A DNA stretch of 64,000 bases from NCBI RefSeq assembly GCF_030704535.1, contig NC_081818.1:30274001-30338000 (forward strand), given 5' to 3'. This DNA is from Vitis vinifera. Its lineage: Eukaryota; Streptophyta; Magnoliopsida; Vitales; Vitaceae. Below, piece by piece: positions 49,059 through 62,104 of this stretch. The translations under genes were made by a program, and so were the position numbers. Each line of letters opens with the position of its first letter. Position 1 is the stretch's first letter. The notes below the pieces were generated by a model. The model had not been told where the DNA came from. It searched no databases and worked only from the letters and a program-made list of their open reading frames with translations.

Positions 49059-50783
49059 TCATCCTTTAATGTCTTCATAGCAACCTTCTGCATGATCCCC
49101 CTGAAAATTAGTAAGAGTATCTTGATCTATCTGAGATTCCACCAGGAAGCCCGTATCTTCCTCCACCATTCCAAGTTCACTTCTTTGCCACTCATCATTA
49201 TCACTATCAATGTTTAATGGGTCAAACCTGTTTTGCTCAGCACGCTTACGAAGCATGAAGACATTAAAGTAATAGCTAACGAGGTCCTTCTTTGTTCGTG
49301 AAGGGAAAATTCCTGAAAGATGGTCCCAAAAGTTCTTATCCAGTGATGCAGGATAGGAGAGGACAACCTCATCAAAGGCATGCTCTTCGTCTTCACTCCA
49401 TTTATCTGCTACCTCTTCTCCCATATCACAGAAACCCAACTTCTCAAACATATCCTGCCCAAGGTTTTCTCTTAGTCTCTGCCTTGCTTCCATGACATGT
49501 TGTCTCGTGCAGCTGATAGAACCCACGTGAAGGCAGTTACACTCATTTCCAATTCCCCCCCCTTTGCAAAAATTGTATGCAAGTGGTTCCCAATCAGGCA
49601 TTGGAATGACAATAGTACCCATCAGCTCCTCCTCCTTGCCACCATTCATGAAGCCAGATGTGTCCGAATAATCTAAAGAGTTCTCCAACAGCTGTGGGGC
49701 CCATTCTGGAATGAGAGCCTGATGTTCTGGTCCAATAGAAACTAGTTTCTGTGGAGGATGATCCAAAAGGGATGAGAAAATATCCTCATGCTGAATTACT
49801 GCCCTTACTCCATGGTCAGCTTCAAAATATTCTGGGAAAAAAGATAAGTGGAATGCTGCCTCTGATTTATCTTCTTCAATAGTGCTGCTATTAAGCCACA
49901 AAAAGCCAGAAATGCTGCCAAGGGCACTGGTTTCAAAATCCTTGGCAGGCCCATTTGAGACATCAGTAACCAAGTCAATTGCATTTCTCCCTTCATCTTG
50001 AGACTTACTAAAACTGTCCTCACCTTCTCCATCTTCATAATGGAATTACGTTAGTTAAAGAAAAAATAATAGAAGATTGAATATTGTGAATTCAGATAAC
50101 ACTATAACAAGGATGTCTATACAGCAGACTACTGCTATGGCATGATAGCAATTGAAAAGTACTACATGATTCTCTTTGAGGTCCATAAAATAGCAGATCT
50201 TAGAAGAACAATTTATGGGGTGAGTAATCCAAATTGATTAAATGGCTAAAATTACATAATCAATCTGGTGTGATTATCAAGAAATAAGTTTATATATGCA
50301 ATTTTCTGACCACTCAAGTAATAAATACAATTAAAAGCCACACTAGGAGGTCATAAACACTACCAAAAATTAAAATTTAAAAGAGAGAGAGAGAGAGAGA
50401 GAGAGGAAAAGAAAAGAAAAAAAGAGTCCCTCCCAGGTCAGGATACAAACATTGATTGCTGTGGAATATTCCTACAAGGAATCAAGAATCTGATAGATAG
50501 GACCACAGATATTAGATGCAAAATTGCAGCACATATTCCACATATATGGCAGAAGTAATAATATTAATGGTAGATACCTGTGGCCTTAGCCAAGTAGTTC
50601 TCTTGCATTATTAATGACAGAAATAAAATGTTTATTACCTGAAAGTTGAGTTCTCTGAGGAGCAATGTTACAAGGAACAACCCCCGCACTTGACACAAGA
50701 TGATTAGTATGCTCCAGTTGTCTTGAGTGCTTACAAGCAACGTTGGAGGTTTCTTCATCACCAAAAGGACGCTTGTGTACCAT
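49059..50783 (-). CDS. ELM2/SANT-like domain nuclear protein
   Basis: Coding exons 50783-50639 and 50032-49059 join in phase 1, giving 372 residues. The start is MVHKRPFGDEETSNV; the splice acceptor for that exon ends at 50789, six bases before the ATG. An ELM2-type segment lies at about 145-200 (LIPEWAPQLLE, then GTIVIPMPDWEP). A Cys-rich stretch with NECNCLHVGSISC follows. A SANT/Myb-like helix region is at about 258-310 (DKWSEDEEHAFDEVVLSYP, WDHLSGIFPSRTKKDLVSYY). ELM2-SANT proteins scaffold histone deacetylase complexes in animals; Arabidopsis has small ELM2 proteins of this layout whose role is poorly known. The tail is acidic. A non-coding exon at 53437-53407 (AG and GT borders) and a first exon near 53850-53990 probably make a spliced 5'UTR, so the transcript unit reaches about 54 kb. 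Confidence 0.85.
50382..50405. repeat. (GA)n microsatellite in the ELM2 gene intron
   Basis: About twelve GA units followed by an A/G-rich stretch. Confidence 0.9.
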
Positions 50784-50788
50784 TTTGA

Positions 50789-53700
50789 CTGCAGATCAGA
50801 GAACATTCTAGAGTGAGATGCAAAATATACACATAAGATAATGGTTTTCAACCATTGTAGTTTGTATGAGAAGCAAAAAGTAGAAAACTAAGAACATAGA
50901 AAAGATATTAAAACAAAATATAATTAACTTAAGCTAAGAGCTGGTTTGTTCAGTTAAATTCAACTGCCGGAACAAAACAATAAGACCCATTTTAAGAAGA
51001 AGCAATACACAAGATTCTTGTCTACAAATGCCATCTAAAAGTTTTCAAGTTCCAACCACTTAAGTATTTCCTCCTCAGGATATTTTGCCATCCAGCTGAT
51101 CAGTGGACCAGTCGTTGCTTCTCCTTTGGTTCCTGTGCAAAATATGTTCCATGGAATGTTTATGAGCTGTTACAGGATGAAACTCTACCCCTACAGTCCA
51201 ATGGTCATTTGAAAAGCTAGCTAGCTGCATTTTAGATGAATAATACAACTTTCAGCCTCTCAAATCTTTTCATGCACAGCTTTGTGATTGCATTGATTGT
51301 AGAAACTAAGATCTGATATGGAAGGGTAAGAGATTGAGAAAGCCAAAAATCAGTGAGGGAGTGACCCGATGCATACATATGCAACAACAACACAAACAAC
51401 TCAATATCTCATGAAATTTACTGAAGATGGGTACTAAAATCCTCCAATTAACAATGCTTTTAACTTGCTGGTTCAAGGGCTTCTTTGCAAAAGGGGGAAC
51501 TATGTTAATCACTTAATCTTGACATTTAGAAGTCACCAGAATTCCTCAAAATTATTTATCTGTGCTAGGTCTGGTTGGCATTGGTGAAATATACCAATAG
51601 CAATTTGGCAAAAACAATAAACAGTATTTCAAACACAGAAAATCTAGATATTTGGGATTTGTAAAGGAACAGAAGGGCTTTCGATGATGTGGAGCAATCT
51701 GATCAAGCCATTAAATCTGTTTTTTTGTATACTTTTGTGAATTGGGTTAAGGTGTATATAGAGGACCACACTCTTTCTATGTTAGATTTTGTAGATTGGT
51801 TGTGTTCCTAGTAAGGAGAAGGTTTCTTTATCGTTTTGTCTTTACTAGGCTTTTTTTTTTTTTTCTTTTGATAGGTAAAAGCAATTGTATTAAAAGCGCC
51901 TAAAACGTGCCTAAAGTATACACGATGTATTCAAGGCCAAAAAAGGGTTTGTCTTTACTAGGCTTTGTTTGTATACTTCGTGTGTACTTGTTTCACCTGT
52001 TTTAAGGTGCCTTTAATACATGTCCTCTTTTTGCCCATAAAAAAAAGAAAAAGTAAATAAGGTTTCTTTATGTCTTTCTTTTTTGTGACTTAGAAAGAAT
52101 TGAAAATATTGTCCTATATAAAGCACAAGAATCATCCTCCCTTTTTTTTGGGCAATATCCTACCAACTTCAAAGATTTTTCCAAAAGTATCAACATAATG
52201 TTGAAGGGTAACGAAGTAAAAGTGTTGCAGTAGTTTTTTCAAGTCCTGGTCCCCCATGCTTCTAAATAACTATTAAATACTTGCACAAAATGTTCTCAAA
52301 TGCAAAAGCCCAAGGTAAGACATTCTACTCCTTTAGGCAAAGCAAAGCAAAGCATATTGGATAAGATGTAAGGCATATTGTATTAAAAAAATAAAATAAT
52401 TAAATAATAAATAAAAACCCATTTAAAAATCTTAACATTTTTAGATGTTTTAAGCAAATACAGAAAAAAGGGTAAAATATTCAAGAATTGATGAAGTTGT
52501 ACCAGGACTGTAAGTAGAAATATCAAAAGTGGCATGCATGGCAGTAGAAATATCAAAATCGGGGTAAAGGAAAGTTATAACACTTCCTTTCCTAAGCTAG
52601 AGCGTAAAAAACATATTCATTTAATGACATACCTAGCACTGGGCCGACATATAACAATTATGGAGGAAAATCATTCCACTAAGAATCATAAAATTATTGG
52701 ATAATATGCGTCATACTTGGTTACACTGCATAAGGGGACATGGAGACAGAAAACCCAAACAACACATACTACCCCAAAGGATGATGCTATAATGCATAAC
52801 AAGAACTTCCCCAACAATTAATCAAGAATAAGCATAACGTGATACCACAGTCAAGAAGTACCCACATCAAAGCATCTCCATCATCTGTATATAAATAGAA
52901 AATTACTACTAAAAAAGTCCCAATTTTCTTCTTATGTTAAATTAATTGTATTAATGAGCATCGTTCAAATGAATGATGTGATGGCATTTCAATTAGCAAC
53001 AGCAGAAATAATAATCAAACTTGGAACACCACAGTGCATGACAAATGAATGGAACATTTTCTAAATTATTGAACAACCCCACAGTCAAAAAGAGTAACTG
53101 AAGATATGGCAACTACAAGACAAAACATCTAAGTATAAAAACGATATTTTCATCAACCTAGTGTCACCTTCATGTTGATACAACAAACAAGTACAGGATG
53201 TTCCCATTGAAGAAAACAGACGTGACATCCGTTATTAAAACAATAAGCATTTATTAGAAATTCCACAACCTTCAAAATGCATATCCCAAATCCCACCCAA
53301 GAGAAGCACTCAATGGACAATAAAATAATTTGAACCAAATAAAGAAGCAGATAAGTTTCAGCTAATCCAGCTATGTGAGGATGATATAAAAATAGGTCGT
53401 TTTTACCTCCAAAGTTGTCCAATAGTTTACTTTCAGCCTGGAAACACGAAAACAAAATCCAAATTCGGGAACTCTAATGCTCGGAACCCAATTTCTAGAT
53501 ACCTCATCCTAATACATTAAACATTGATTTGAAATAAACCAAGAGATATAAGAACATGAAAACTGTATCCCAAACTGATTCAGAGAAGAGAACCCAAATT
53601 CTAGATCCCTCATCATGATACATTAAACTTTGATTAGGAATGAATCAAAAGACATGAGAATATGCGAACTGATTCGGAGAAGAAAACCCCCCCATTCAAA

Positions 53701-54050
53701 ATTACAATCGGCCAAGATGAATTGAGATCATGCAAACTACTGTGCACACCAAAATTTACAGATAGAATAAACCCTTTGGAAATCAAACAGATTCTGAAAT
53801 CTCCAAAACCCCAGCTAGAAATTTCAGAGAACTCAGGTAAAATGGCGTCGCTAGAGAATCAAGGATGCCTATGAAACTACAATTAATGGGTAAAACCGTT
53901 AAAGAGAAAGAGCTCAAGGAAGAGATAGTTGATTTGAAGCCGAAAGAAGAGGGATCAGAAGGAATCTGGATCTAGATGATACTCTGATAGAGGCTGGGAT
54001 TGGAGAGTGGAACCAAACGCATTTTTATTATATGCCAGGGGATGTGGAAC
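50789..54050 (-). other. Spliced 5'UTR and promoter region of the ELM2 gene
   Basis: On the minus strand, 53437-53407 is bounded by TTTCCAG and GTAAAAAC and could be a 31 bp leader exon. The region 53840-54010 is the likely first exon and promoter. The long introns hold LINE tails at 51850-51945 (minus) and about 51960-52040 (plus), which share the 'aattgtattaaaagcgcc' end with the LINE at 32650. Confidence 0.4.
51850..52040. mobile_element. Two head-on LINE 3'-end fragments
   Basis: 51850-51945 begins with a T-run and 'gataggtaaaagcaattg' (minus-oriented tail). 51960-52040 ends with 'gcctttaatacatgtcctct' and an A-rich tail (plus-oriented). Both match the end of the LINE at 32650. Confidence 0.5.
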
Positions 54051-54829
54051 AGTGGAAGTTTTTGGTCCTCGTAGCCTCCTCCCTACAACGTCGTCGTTTC
54101 GTCCCTTTGTCAATTTAATTAATTAGTTAAACTTGATGAAATAATCCTTATATTTGTGAATTTATCACCTTGTATGTTTTTGTTTAAAGAGTAACTTATT
54201 TTTTATATAAATGTCTTTAATTATTTCAAGTATTTACAATATGTTTAAAAAGAAAAGATTATTTTCACAAGAAAATAATAAAGATATTTTTATTAAAATG
54301 AGACTAAAAAGGACGAATAATTAAATTTCCAAAATTAGGTTTCTAATAAGACTTCTAATCAAACAACCCTTTTTTTGCTTAGTCTCTTCTTTTCCTCTCC
54401 TCTGTTTTTTTTTTTAAAAGAAGAAAAAGAATAGAATTGATCATATGGACCGTGATGTACGATTTCAAACATTCCATGTAGACTTGTACATATCATATGT
54501 TTTAATGCGACATGTAGGATCATTAGTAATGTATTATTATTTTGCACTAGATGGTTTTTTACTCATACTATTAGACACATTTTACATTAATGCATGTGTA
54601 TATTGAGGCATCTCATGTGAAATTGGAAGACACACTTGGTAAGGTTGTTGACTCCATCTTAGTGAATGTTTGCTTGTATGGATGTTCATGAGAGTGTTCT
54701 ATCACCTTCAAATTCAAAAAATACTTTATGAAACATCACTTTTTTGCCTTTATATATATATTTAAAAAATAAAAAATTCAAAAGAAAAATTAAAAGCATC
54801 AATATGCCCTCGTACAATAGTAGGAGGGG

Positions 54830-55680
54830 GTGCACTCCAATCTTAACCTAAAGATTTTGTGTCCAAGCCAACTAGAGAAGCTTAGTTAGAGTGTTAGCCA
54901 GCCAATTAAAGGAAACATCAAACATCAAATACATGGAGCTCACCCACTTGTACCTTGTCCCAAACTAAGTGAAAGTTATTGACAATATGTTTCATTTCCA
55001 AGTAAAAATAAGGTTTGCACAAAGGTAAGTTGCCCCTACATTATCACAATAAATAGGTGGGGAGGATAGAATGGTAATGCTAATCTCTTATGAGAAAATG
55101 CTTAATCTAAATGACTTCAATAACGACCAAAACAACAACTCGATATTCAGCTTCAGTGAATGATTGGGTGTTTAACTTCTACTTCTTGGAGGACCAAGAA
55201 ATAGGGTTGCTACCAATGTGCACTAGTTGAAGACCTATCATCTAGGTTACCTACTCAATTAGCATCGAAAATGCATGAAAATGAATGAAAAATTCTTATG
55301 CAATAAGAGACCATGATGAAGTATACTACAAATAATGAAGTAGGTGCTTGATTATGGATCAGCATGTGGTGGTAGGGTGATGCATAAATTAGGATAGTTT
55401 GATAACCGAGAAGGCTATGTTTGGTCAAGTAAGGGAAAACTATTAGAGGCTACCGACCATTGATGGATATTCAATGGAATCGATTAAGATTGTGTCATCA
55501 TGAAGAGTAGGAACCTGAGATCTATAGGCGAGCAAACTAGTTTTGTAACGGTCATCTTGGTTTTTTCCAAAAGTTCCTAAATATACATATGTTGTGATAA
55601 AAATATACCAATCTATGTAGGAATAACCAATGTTTTTAAAATCGGACCGATTATTGAATCGGAAAAGTTTCCAATTCATA
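54830..55680 (-). pseudogene. Copia pol relic (end of RT and RNase H)
   Basis: Minus-strand fragments resemble the RT/RNase H junction (LHDDTILIDSIEYPSMVGSL, about 55440-55510). Further along, 55110-55250 loosely follows the RNase H segment around 'SWSSKKQ...SSTEAEYRA' of Copia elements, with many stops. No LTRs were found beside it. Confidence 0.6.
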
Positions 55681-55770
55681 GTTTATTAGTCGAACCAGTG
55701 GTTAAATCGCGATCCAACCTATGACATCATAAATATATAATTTATATATTATTAAAATTAAAAATAATTA
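55630..55770. mobile_element. MITE fragment with 'tttttaaaatcggaccgat' end
   Basis: 'aatgtttttaaaatcggacc' and 'aatcgcgatccaacc' resemble one terminus of a MITE family common in dicots. The partner end is not recognisable, so it may be truncated. Confidence 0.35.
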
Positions 55771-56768
55771 TAAAAAATTTGAAAAAATACAGATAATTAA
55801 AAATTAAAATATATTTCATCATTTTATCATTAATACTAATAACTTAAATTGTGACAAAGATAATATGAAGATTTATTAAATTATTAGTATTTCTAATTTT
55901 ATTAAATATATTTCAATTTTCCTTTGCTGTGGGACAGATGGAGCTTCCTCACTGGACCCACATTGTGAAGAGTGAAGACTGCTACATTCAAGGAGCTTGC
56001 TCCCGATGATCCTGATTAGTATTATATTAGAGCTGGTTAGTTCTCTCTCATGCGTCCCCCATGTATGCGCCTAATGTGTGGATAATGCATGATGTGTGAT
56101 TTACTGGAAAAATGCAGTTATATTTTGTGCTCTCTTTATTTATTTATTTATTTACTTTGACATTGTTTAAAAACCTCCATTTTATTTGCTTTTACATTTC
56201 CAACACATAATACTTTCATAAAAAATAAACCTAGAAAATCATTTAATATAAAATCCTATTTTTGAAAACAATTAAAAATTAATTTTAAAAAACATTCTCA
56301 AAACATGTTTACTAATAATAATCTCAAATGAAGCATACATTTTGATAAACACATTCTGCATTGCCCTTTTGGTTTAAATGATTTTCTAGTGGAAGTCCTA
56401 GATTAAAATTCAACACCAAATTCACCGGGGAGACAAAATGGACAACTGAGTCAAAATCCATAATAAGCAAATGTTTTCTAGAACTTAAGCATTATAATCA
56501 GAGTAGTGGGTTTAAACCAAACAAAAGTTGAAATAAGGTTTTCTAACAGAACAAGTAACAGACAACCGATGCATGAAATACAATGTAAGGCAAAACATTG
56601 CCCCTCACTTTCACCAAAAATGGTAATACCAATAATCCTGACTAGTGAGGGAAAGTAAGACACATCAGAAACTCACTAAAAAAATATTAAAGAATCAAAC
56701 TGACTGCCTCATACTATAGGGCCTGGTGGACCCTCCCAACACAAACCACTCGGATGCTGCATCTCTTT
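55770..56768. other. Intergenic, 3' flank of UGDH
   Basis: AT-rich, no gene. The UGDH 3'UTR probably occupies 56480-56768 on the minus strand. Confidence 0.5.
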
Positions 56769-58211
56769 TTATGCCACAGCAGGCATGTCCTTCAGCCATG
56801 GATCCAGCGGCTTCCCAATAGAGTACACAATAAAACCGATCTCCCTCAGCTTTTCTGCATTCACAATGTTCCTACCATCAAACACAAAAGCTGGTTTCTG
56901 CATGTTATCATATATCTTCTTATAGTCGAGAGTTTTGAACTCATCCCACTCAGTTAAAATGCAAATGCCGTGGGCATCCTTTGTTGCCGAGTAGGCGTCC
57001 CAAACCATACTCACCTGCTTCACAGTTGTGGGACTCATAGGTTGCAGGTGAATGGGATGGTCCCAGTCAAACTTGTTCATAGTAAGGTCCCTCTGGATCT
57101 GGTCCTCAGTGACTTGTGGATCATATATGCTCAACCGGGCCTTGTCCCCTAACAGCCCCTTGCACACATCAATTGCTGGGGTTTCCCTTGTGTCACCTGT
57201 ATCCTTCTTGAAGGCAAACCCTAAAATGGCAATCTTCTTATTTGAGACCGTGTTAAACATAGAGGAAACCACACGGTTGACAAAGCGGTTTTTCTGATAA
57301 TCATTCACTTTGATGACCTGTTTCCAGTATTCTGCCACTTCAGGAAGGCCATTGCACTCGCAGATGTAAACCAGGTTCAAAATGTCCTTCTGGAAACAGG
57401 ATCCACCAAAACCAACACTAGCATTTAGGAACTTGGGCCCAATCCTTGTGTCTGTGCCTACCGCATATGAAACCTGTGTAACATCTGCCCCAGTAGCCTC
57501 ACAGAGAGCTGACATGGCATTAACAGATGAAATCCTCTGGGCCAAGAAGGCATTAGCAGCAAGCTTGGAGAGCTCTGCAGACCAAAGATTGGTGGTTAAA
57601 ATTCGGTCTTCGGGAACCCAGTGGGCATAAACATCCTTCAGTGCTTGGATTGCCTTCTGACCTTCTGGGGTCTCCCTGCCTCCAATGAGGACCCGGTCCG
57701 GTTTTAAAAGATCTTGAATTGCAGTGCCCTCAGCAAGGAATTCTGGGTTTGAGAGAATTTGGAACTTGATTCCTTTGCTGTTGTGGGTCAGAATCTTTTC
57801 TATTGCCTCAGCTGTCTTAACTGGGACTGTAGATTTCTCAACAACAATTTTGTCAGACTTTGACACATCAGCAATCATGCGGGCTGCACTCTCCCAGTAA
57901 GTCAGATCCGCAGCTTTTCCTGCTCCAAGCCCCCGCGTTTTGGTTGGGGTGTTGACAGAAACAAAGACAATATCAGCCTCTGATACATGTTTCTCCACAT
58001 CAGTGCTGAAGAAGAGGTTCTTGCCACGACACTGCTTCACCACACCATCTAGGCCTGGCTCATAAATTGGCAGTTGGTCACTGTTCCAAGCTGTGATCCG
58101 AGATACAGAGATATCAACAACAGCCACCTCAATGGATGGGCACTTAAGTGCAATGACTGCCATGGTGGGCCCTCCAACATACCCAGCTCCAATGCAACAA
58201 ATCTTCACCAT
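56769..58211 (-). CDS. UGD: UDP-glucose 6-dehydrogenase
   Basis: Intronless coding sequence of 480 residues, the normal plant length. It oxidises UDP-glucose to UDP-glucuronate with two NAD+ (EC 1.1.1.22), the entry to UDP-xylose, -arabinose, -galacturonate and -apiose for wall polymers; the enzyme is cytosolic. The N-terminal NAD-binding loop is GAGYVGG at 8-14. VNTPTKTRG and [10 protein letters not shown] follow. The catalytic Cys is in [10 protein letters not shown] at about 272. The C-terminal UDP-binding domain contains [13 protein letters not shown] and ends [14 protein letters not shown]. All expected motifs are intact, so it should be functional. A 5'UTR intron lies just upstream, as in other plant UGD genes. 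Plants have several paralogues; which one this is cannot be told here. Confidence 0.97.
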   Translation of the reverse strand: MVKICCIGAGYVGGPTMAVIALKCPSIEVAVVDISVSRITAWNSDQLPIYEPGLDGVVKQCRGKNLFFSTDVEKHVSEADIVFVSVNTPTKTRGLGAGKAADLTYWESAARMIADVSKSDKIVVEKSTVPVKTAEAIEKILTHNSKGIKFQILSNPEFLAEGTAIQDLLKPDRVLIGGRETPEGQKAIQALKDVYAHWVPEDRILTTNLWSAELSKLAANAFLAQRISSVNAMSALCEATGADVTQVSYAVGTDTRIGPKFLNASVGFGGSCFQKDILNLVYICECNGLPEVAEYWKQVIKVNDYQKNRFVNRVVSSMFNTVSNKKIAILGFAFKKDTGDTRETPAIDVCKGLLGDKARLSIYDPQVTEDQIQRDLTMNKFDWDHPIHLQPMSPTTVKQVSMVWDAYSATKDAHGICILTEWDEFKTLDYKKIYDNMQKPAFVFDGRNIVNAEKLREIGFIVYSIGKPLDPWLKDMPAVA

Positions 58212-59560
58212 CTTCTTTATCTAATTGTGACCTGAACAAAGAGTAGTTCACATATCAGAAAAAACAGAACATAAGAAAGAACTTCCAGTAGTTTTTAAAC
58301 TGTGTGTAGTAAACATAAACGTATATTCGGAAAAAGGTTGGAACTTTGAACTAAAGATTTGCTTTAGCTCTAGTCTCCATCCATCTTGTCCACTCACCTT
58401 CATTGCATTTTATTTTCATTGGGACTGTTTGAAAATTCCCTAAAATGGGCCAGACCTACTTTACCTGCTGTTATTTAGTTCAAGAGAAAAACACAAGTAA
58501 AGTTGGTTTAAAATTTTGGCGCCATTCAGTGTCAAACCACAGATCCAAGGTTCCCACCAAACATGGCAAACTAAAACCAAACTAATCCTCAGCTCACCAG
58601 GTTTTAAGCCTCCTAAGCAGCCTCCAGAAAAGAAAATAAATTGAGGCAAAAGAAAAGTTCAAAGAAGACTAAACTATTGTTCTTCGCATCACAAAAAGCA
58701 TGAAAAAGCTTCCCTATGCCAGCTATAAGCTTCCTACCACCTCATATCATGCATTACTCTAGCAACATAAACACACTAGCAGCATGATTTCCCAGAAACT
58801 TTTTCCAGATCCGCTTTTTGTATACCATCAAAAGAAAATTGTACCATCTTCAATCTACAAAGACAGATTTGATTCCAAAAGGAGGAAGAGGAAATCCATG
58901 TGACTACCTCCTGGTTCATTTCAGTTCATAGATATCAAATCAACCAGAAAATCAGTAACGACCAAAATTTTAGCTACGATAAAATCAGATCTACACAAAT
59001 TATTCTAATAGTCAACATACTCGGCAGATCAAGCCTCATCGTATGCTCATTTGGACAAGCGCAACAAAATGGTGAAATATATAGACTACAAGCCGTTGCT
59101 TGCACCAGATCCACCGACAATTTGCTTGATTCATAATTCCAACGTCAGTTTCAAGCACAAAAACATCAAAATTAAGCTGAATTTTTTTAACAAATGAAAT
59201 AGATATCAGATCAAGGACGAAATTGCAAAAACTGCCAAGATCTGAAGATTCCAAACATTCAACATACCGGAGGTCCTATAATCAATTCAGATCAGAAACC
59301 ATAAGCTAGTCAACAAGGAATGCACATCGTCCTAAAAAAAGATCAGCTTAAATTATCAAAAAGAAAACCATACTACGAATCGAACTCGACAAATACAAGC
59401 ACAGAGAGATCATTCAAAAATATATGTTACAAAATTTACCTTATTGATTGAGTACTTGGACTTTTCCAGGAACAATCTAGAGAGAGAAAGTGGAGAGGAA
59501 GAGCTGGTGACTGAGAAGGAGGAGAGGGCGGGGATTTGGTTAAATAGACAAATCGTTTCC
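58212..59560 (-). promoter_or_regulatory. UGDH 5'UTR intron, leader exon and TATA box
   Basis: On the minus strand a leader exon ends at 59440 (CAATAAG then GTAAATTT). The intron spans 59439-58232 and ends TTTGTTCAG at 58232, 20 bp before the ATG. The leader (about 59440-59515) is CT-rich. A CTATTTAA TATA-like box sits at 59540-59547. Leader introns in plant genes often raise expression; that effect is inferred. Confidence 0.75.
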
Positions 59561-60095
59561 CAGGTATGCCCTTGGGATTTGTCCAAAAGACAAGAGAGTG
59601 CAAAATTTTGTAGGTGATAAGGAGCTCCCAGAGCGTCAGAAGGTGACATCTGGTCTTTGAGTTAAATTTCCAAAACTACTCGTTGTAGCGCGACTAAAAA
59701 TAAAAATTTCTCACTGGAGCTGAGCTTGCCATGTTTGATTCGATTCCACGCGTTTCCTTTGCTGGACATTCACTTCTGTAAAGCACTCAACACAGGCGCT
59801 CTTCAACTTCCTCGAAATTACATGTAAAGCTTTAAAGGCACTTTAAACTAAAATTGTGATTTTCCCACTAACGTTTTTATGAAAAATTACAAATAAATTT
59901 TGAGATTGATTCCGATTGAAGTGTTTTTACTTTTCTAAACGGTTGTATTAAAAATACTTTTAATATAAGAAACCTACAAAGATTTAATACATGCAAGGCA
60001 TTTTTAATTTTTTTCATAAAAGTTAAATATGTAACATTTTTTTTAAATTTCGAAAATCACTTAAAATGTCTTGGACCATCATTCGATAGCCCACT
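59561..60095. other. UGDH upstream intergenic region
   Basis: AT-rich. It ends where the terminus of the large LTR begins at 60096. No gene is seen. Confidence 0.5.
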
Positions 60096-62073
60096 GTGGA
60101 CCCCGCATTTCGGCTCAATGCGTTTCCCACTCGATGGCGAAACTCGATTTTGATTTCGAAAAATTGATCTTTATTGATTAAGAAAAATGACTTGGAGTCG
60201 CCACTTATTTTTGTTTTATTTTTAAAGGGTAAACAAAATAAGAAAGAAAAACCCTAAGTGTGACTCCTTATTTTGGAAAAGGCGGTCTGTGAAAAACCGG
60301 ATCGGGTTCGGGGGTCAGGTTACTTATCGAGAAGGTACGGTAAAGACCGTAGCACCCCTCTAAGTCCCTAAAGTCGGGTCTCTACTAATAAAATGAAGCT
60401 GACATGACAATCAATAGGAAAATCAATGGATACTAGAGTCGATTATGTACATATAGGAATCAAAACATGCATAGAGAATGACTAGAATAGGAACGTATGC
60501 ATACCTGGGCCACGAACGAGCGATGCGCTATCATAAAAGCAGAGTCAGTGCACAATATAGAGCACGAAATATATCACATGCATTACCAAACATAAATTAA
60601 AATTGTTCGCAGGAAAAACTAGCTTTTTGAAATTCATTTTGAAAATCGGAGTCTTAGAGATTATTTGAAAATTGGGTTTTTAGAAATTAAATATAAAAAT
60701 GAGAATTTTAGAAATTAAATTTGAAAGGAATTGGAATTTCAGAGAACTAAGTTTGGGAATCGGAATTTTGAAGAATTATTTAAAGACGGAATTTTAATAA
60801 ATAAATAAGTGGATAAATAAATGAATGGAATAATAATAATGATGAAATTTTGGGAAATTATTTGGAGATGAGATTTTAAATGTATGAATAAGTGAATAAA
60901 TAAATGAACGGGATAATAATAATAACGAAAATAATCATTAAACAGTTGAATGTGAATAGTGGAATTTTTGAGATTGAAAATTAAATTTGGAAAACAGAAT
61001 TTTGAAAAATAGAACTTTAATTATTCGAATTTGTAAAATAAATTAATGGAATGATAATAATAATAATGAGAATAATATTTAAACGAATGAACGTGAATAG
61101 AGGAATCTTTGAGATTGAAAATTAAATTCGGAAATCAGATTTTTCAAGAATTGAATTTTAATGATTTGAATTTTAAAAAGAAATAAATAAATAAATATGG
61201 AATAATAATAATAATAATAACAAAAATAATGGTTAAGCGAATGAACGTGAATAGTGGAATTTTTTTAGATTGAAAATTAAATTCGGAAGTAAGATTTTTG
61301 AATAATTAAACCTTAATGATTTGAATTTTTAAAAGCAATAAGTAAATAAATATGGAATGATAATAATAATAACAAAAATAATGTTTAAACGAATGAACGT
61401 GAATAGTGGAATTTTTGAGATTGAAAATTAAATTCGAAAAAGGGAATTTTGAAAAATTGAACTTTAATTATTGGAATTTGTAAAATAAATTAATGGAATA
61501 ATAATGCTAATTAACGGAAATAATATTTAAACGAACAAAATGAATAGTGAAATTTTTTGGATTGAAAATTAAATTAGGACACTGGATTTTTGAAGAATTG
61601 GATTTTAATGATCAAAATAATAAATAAATATGGGGTAATAATACTAATTAACGAGAACAGTATTTAAACGAGTAAAAATGAATAGTGGAATTTTGGGATT
61701 AAAAGTTAAATTAGGACGCTAGATTTTTGAAGAATTGGATTTTAATGATCAAAATAATAAATAAATATGGAGTAATAATACTAATTAATGAAAATAATAT
61801 TTAAACGAGTAAAAATAAATAGTGAAATTTTTGGGATTAAAAGTTAAATTAGGACATCAGATTTTTTTAATAACTGAACTTGAATAATTTGAATTTTTAA
61901 ATGAAATAATTAAATAAATATGGGATAATAATAATAACGATAATAAATAATATTTAAACGGATGAAAGTGAATGATGGAATTTTTGAGATTGAATATTAA
62001 ATTAGGAAGTCAAATTTTTGAATAACTAAACTTGAATGATTTGAATTTTTAAATGAAATAATTAAATAAATAT

Positions 62074-62104
<31 letters not shown>

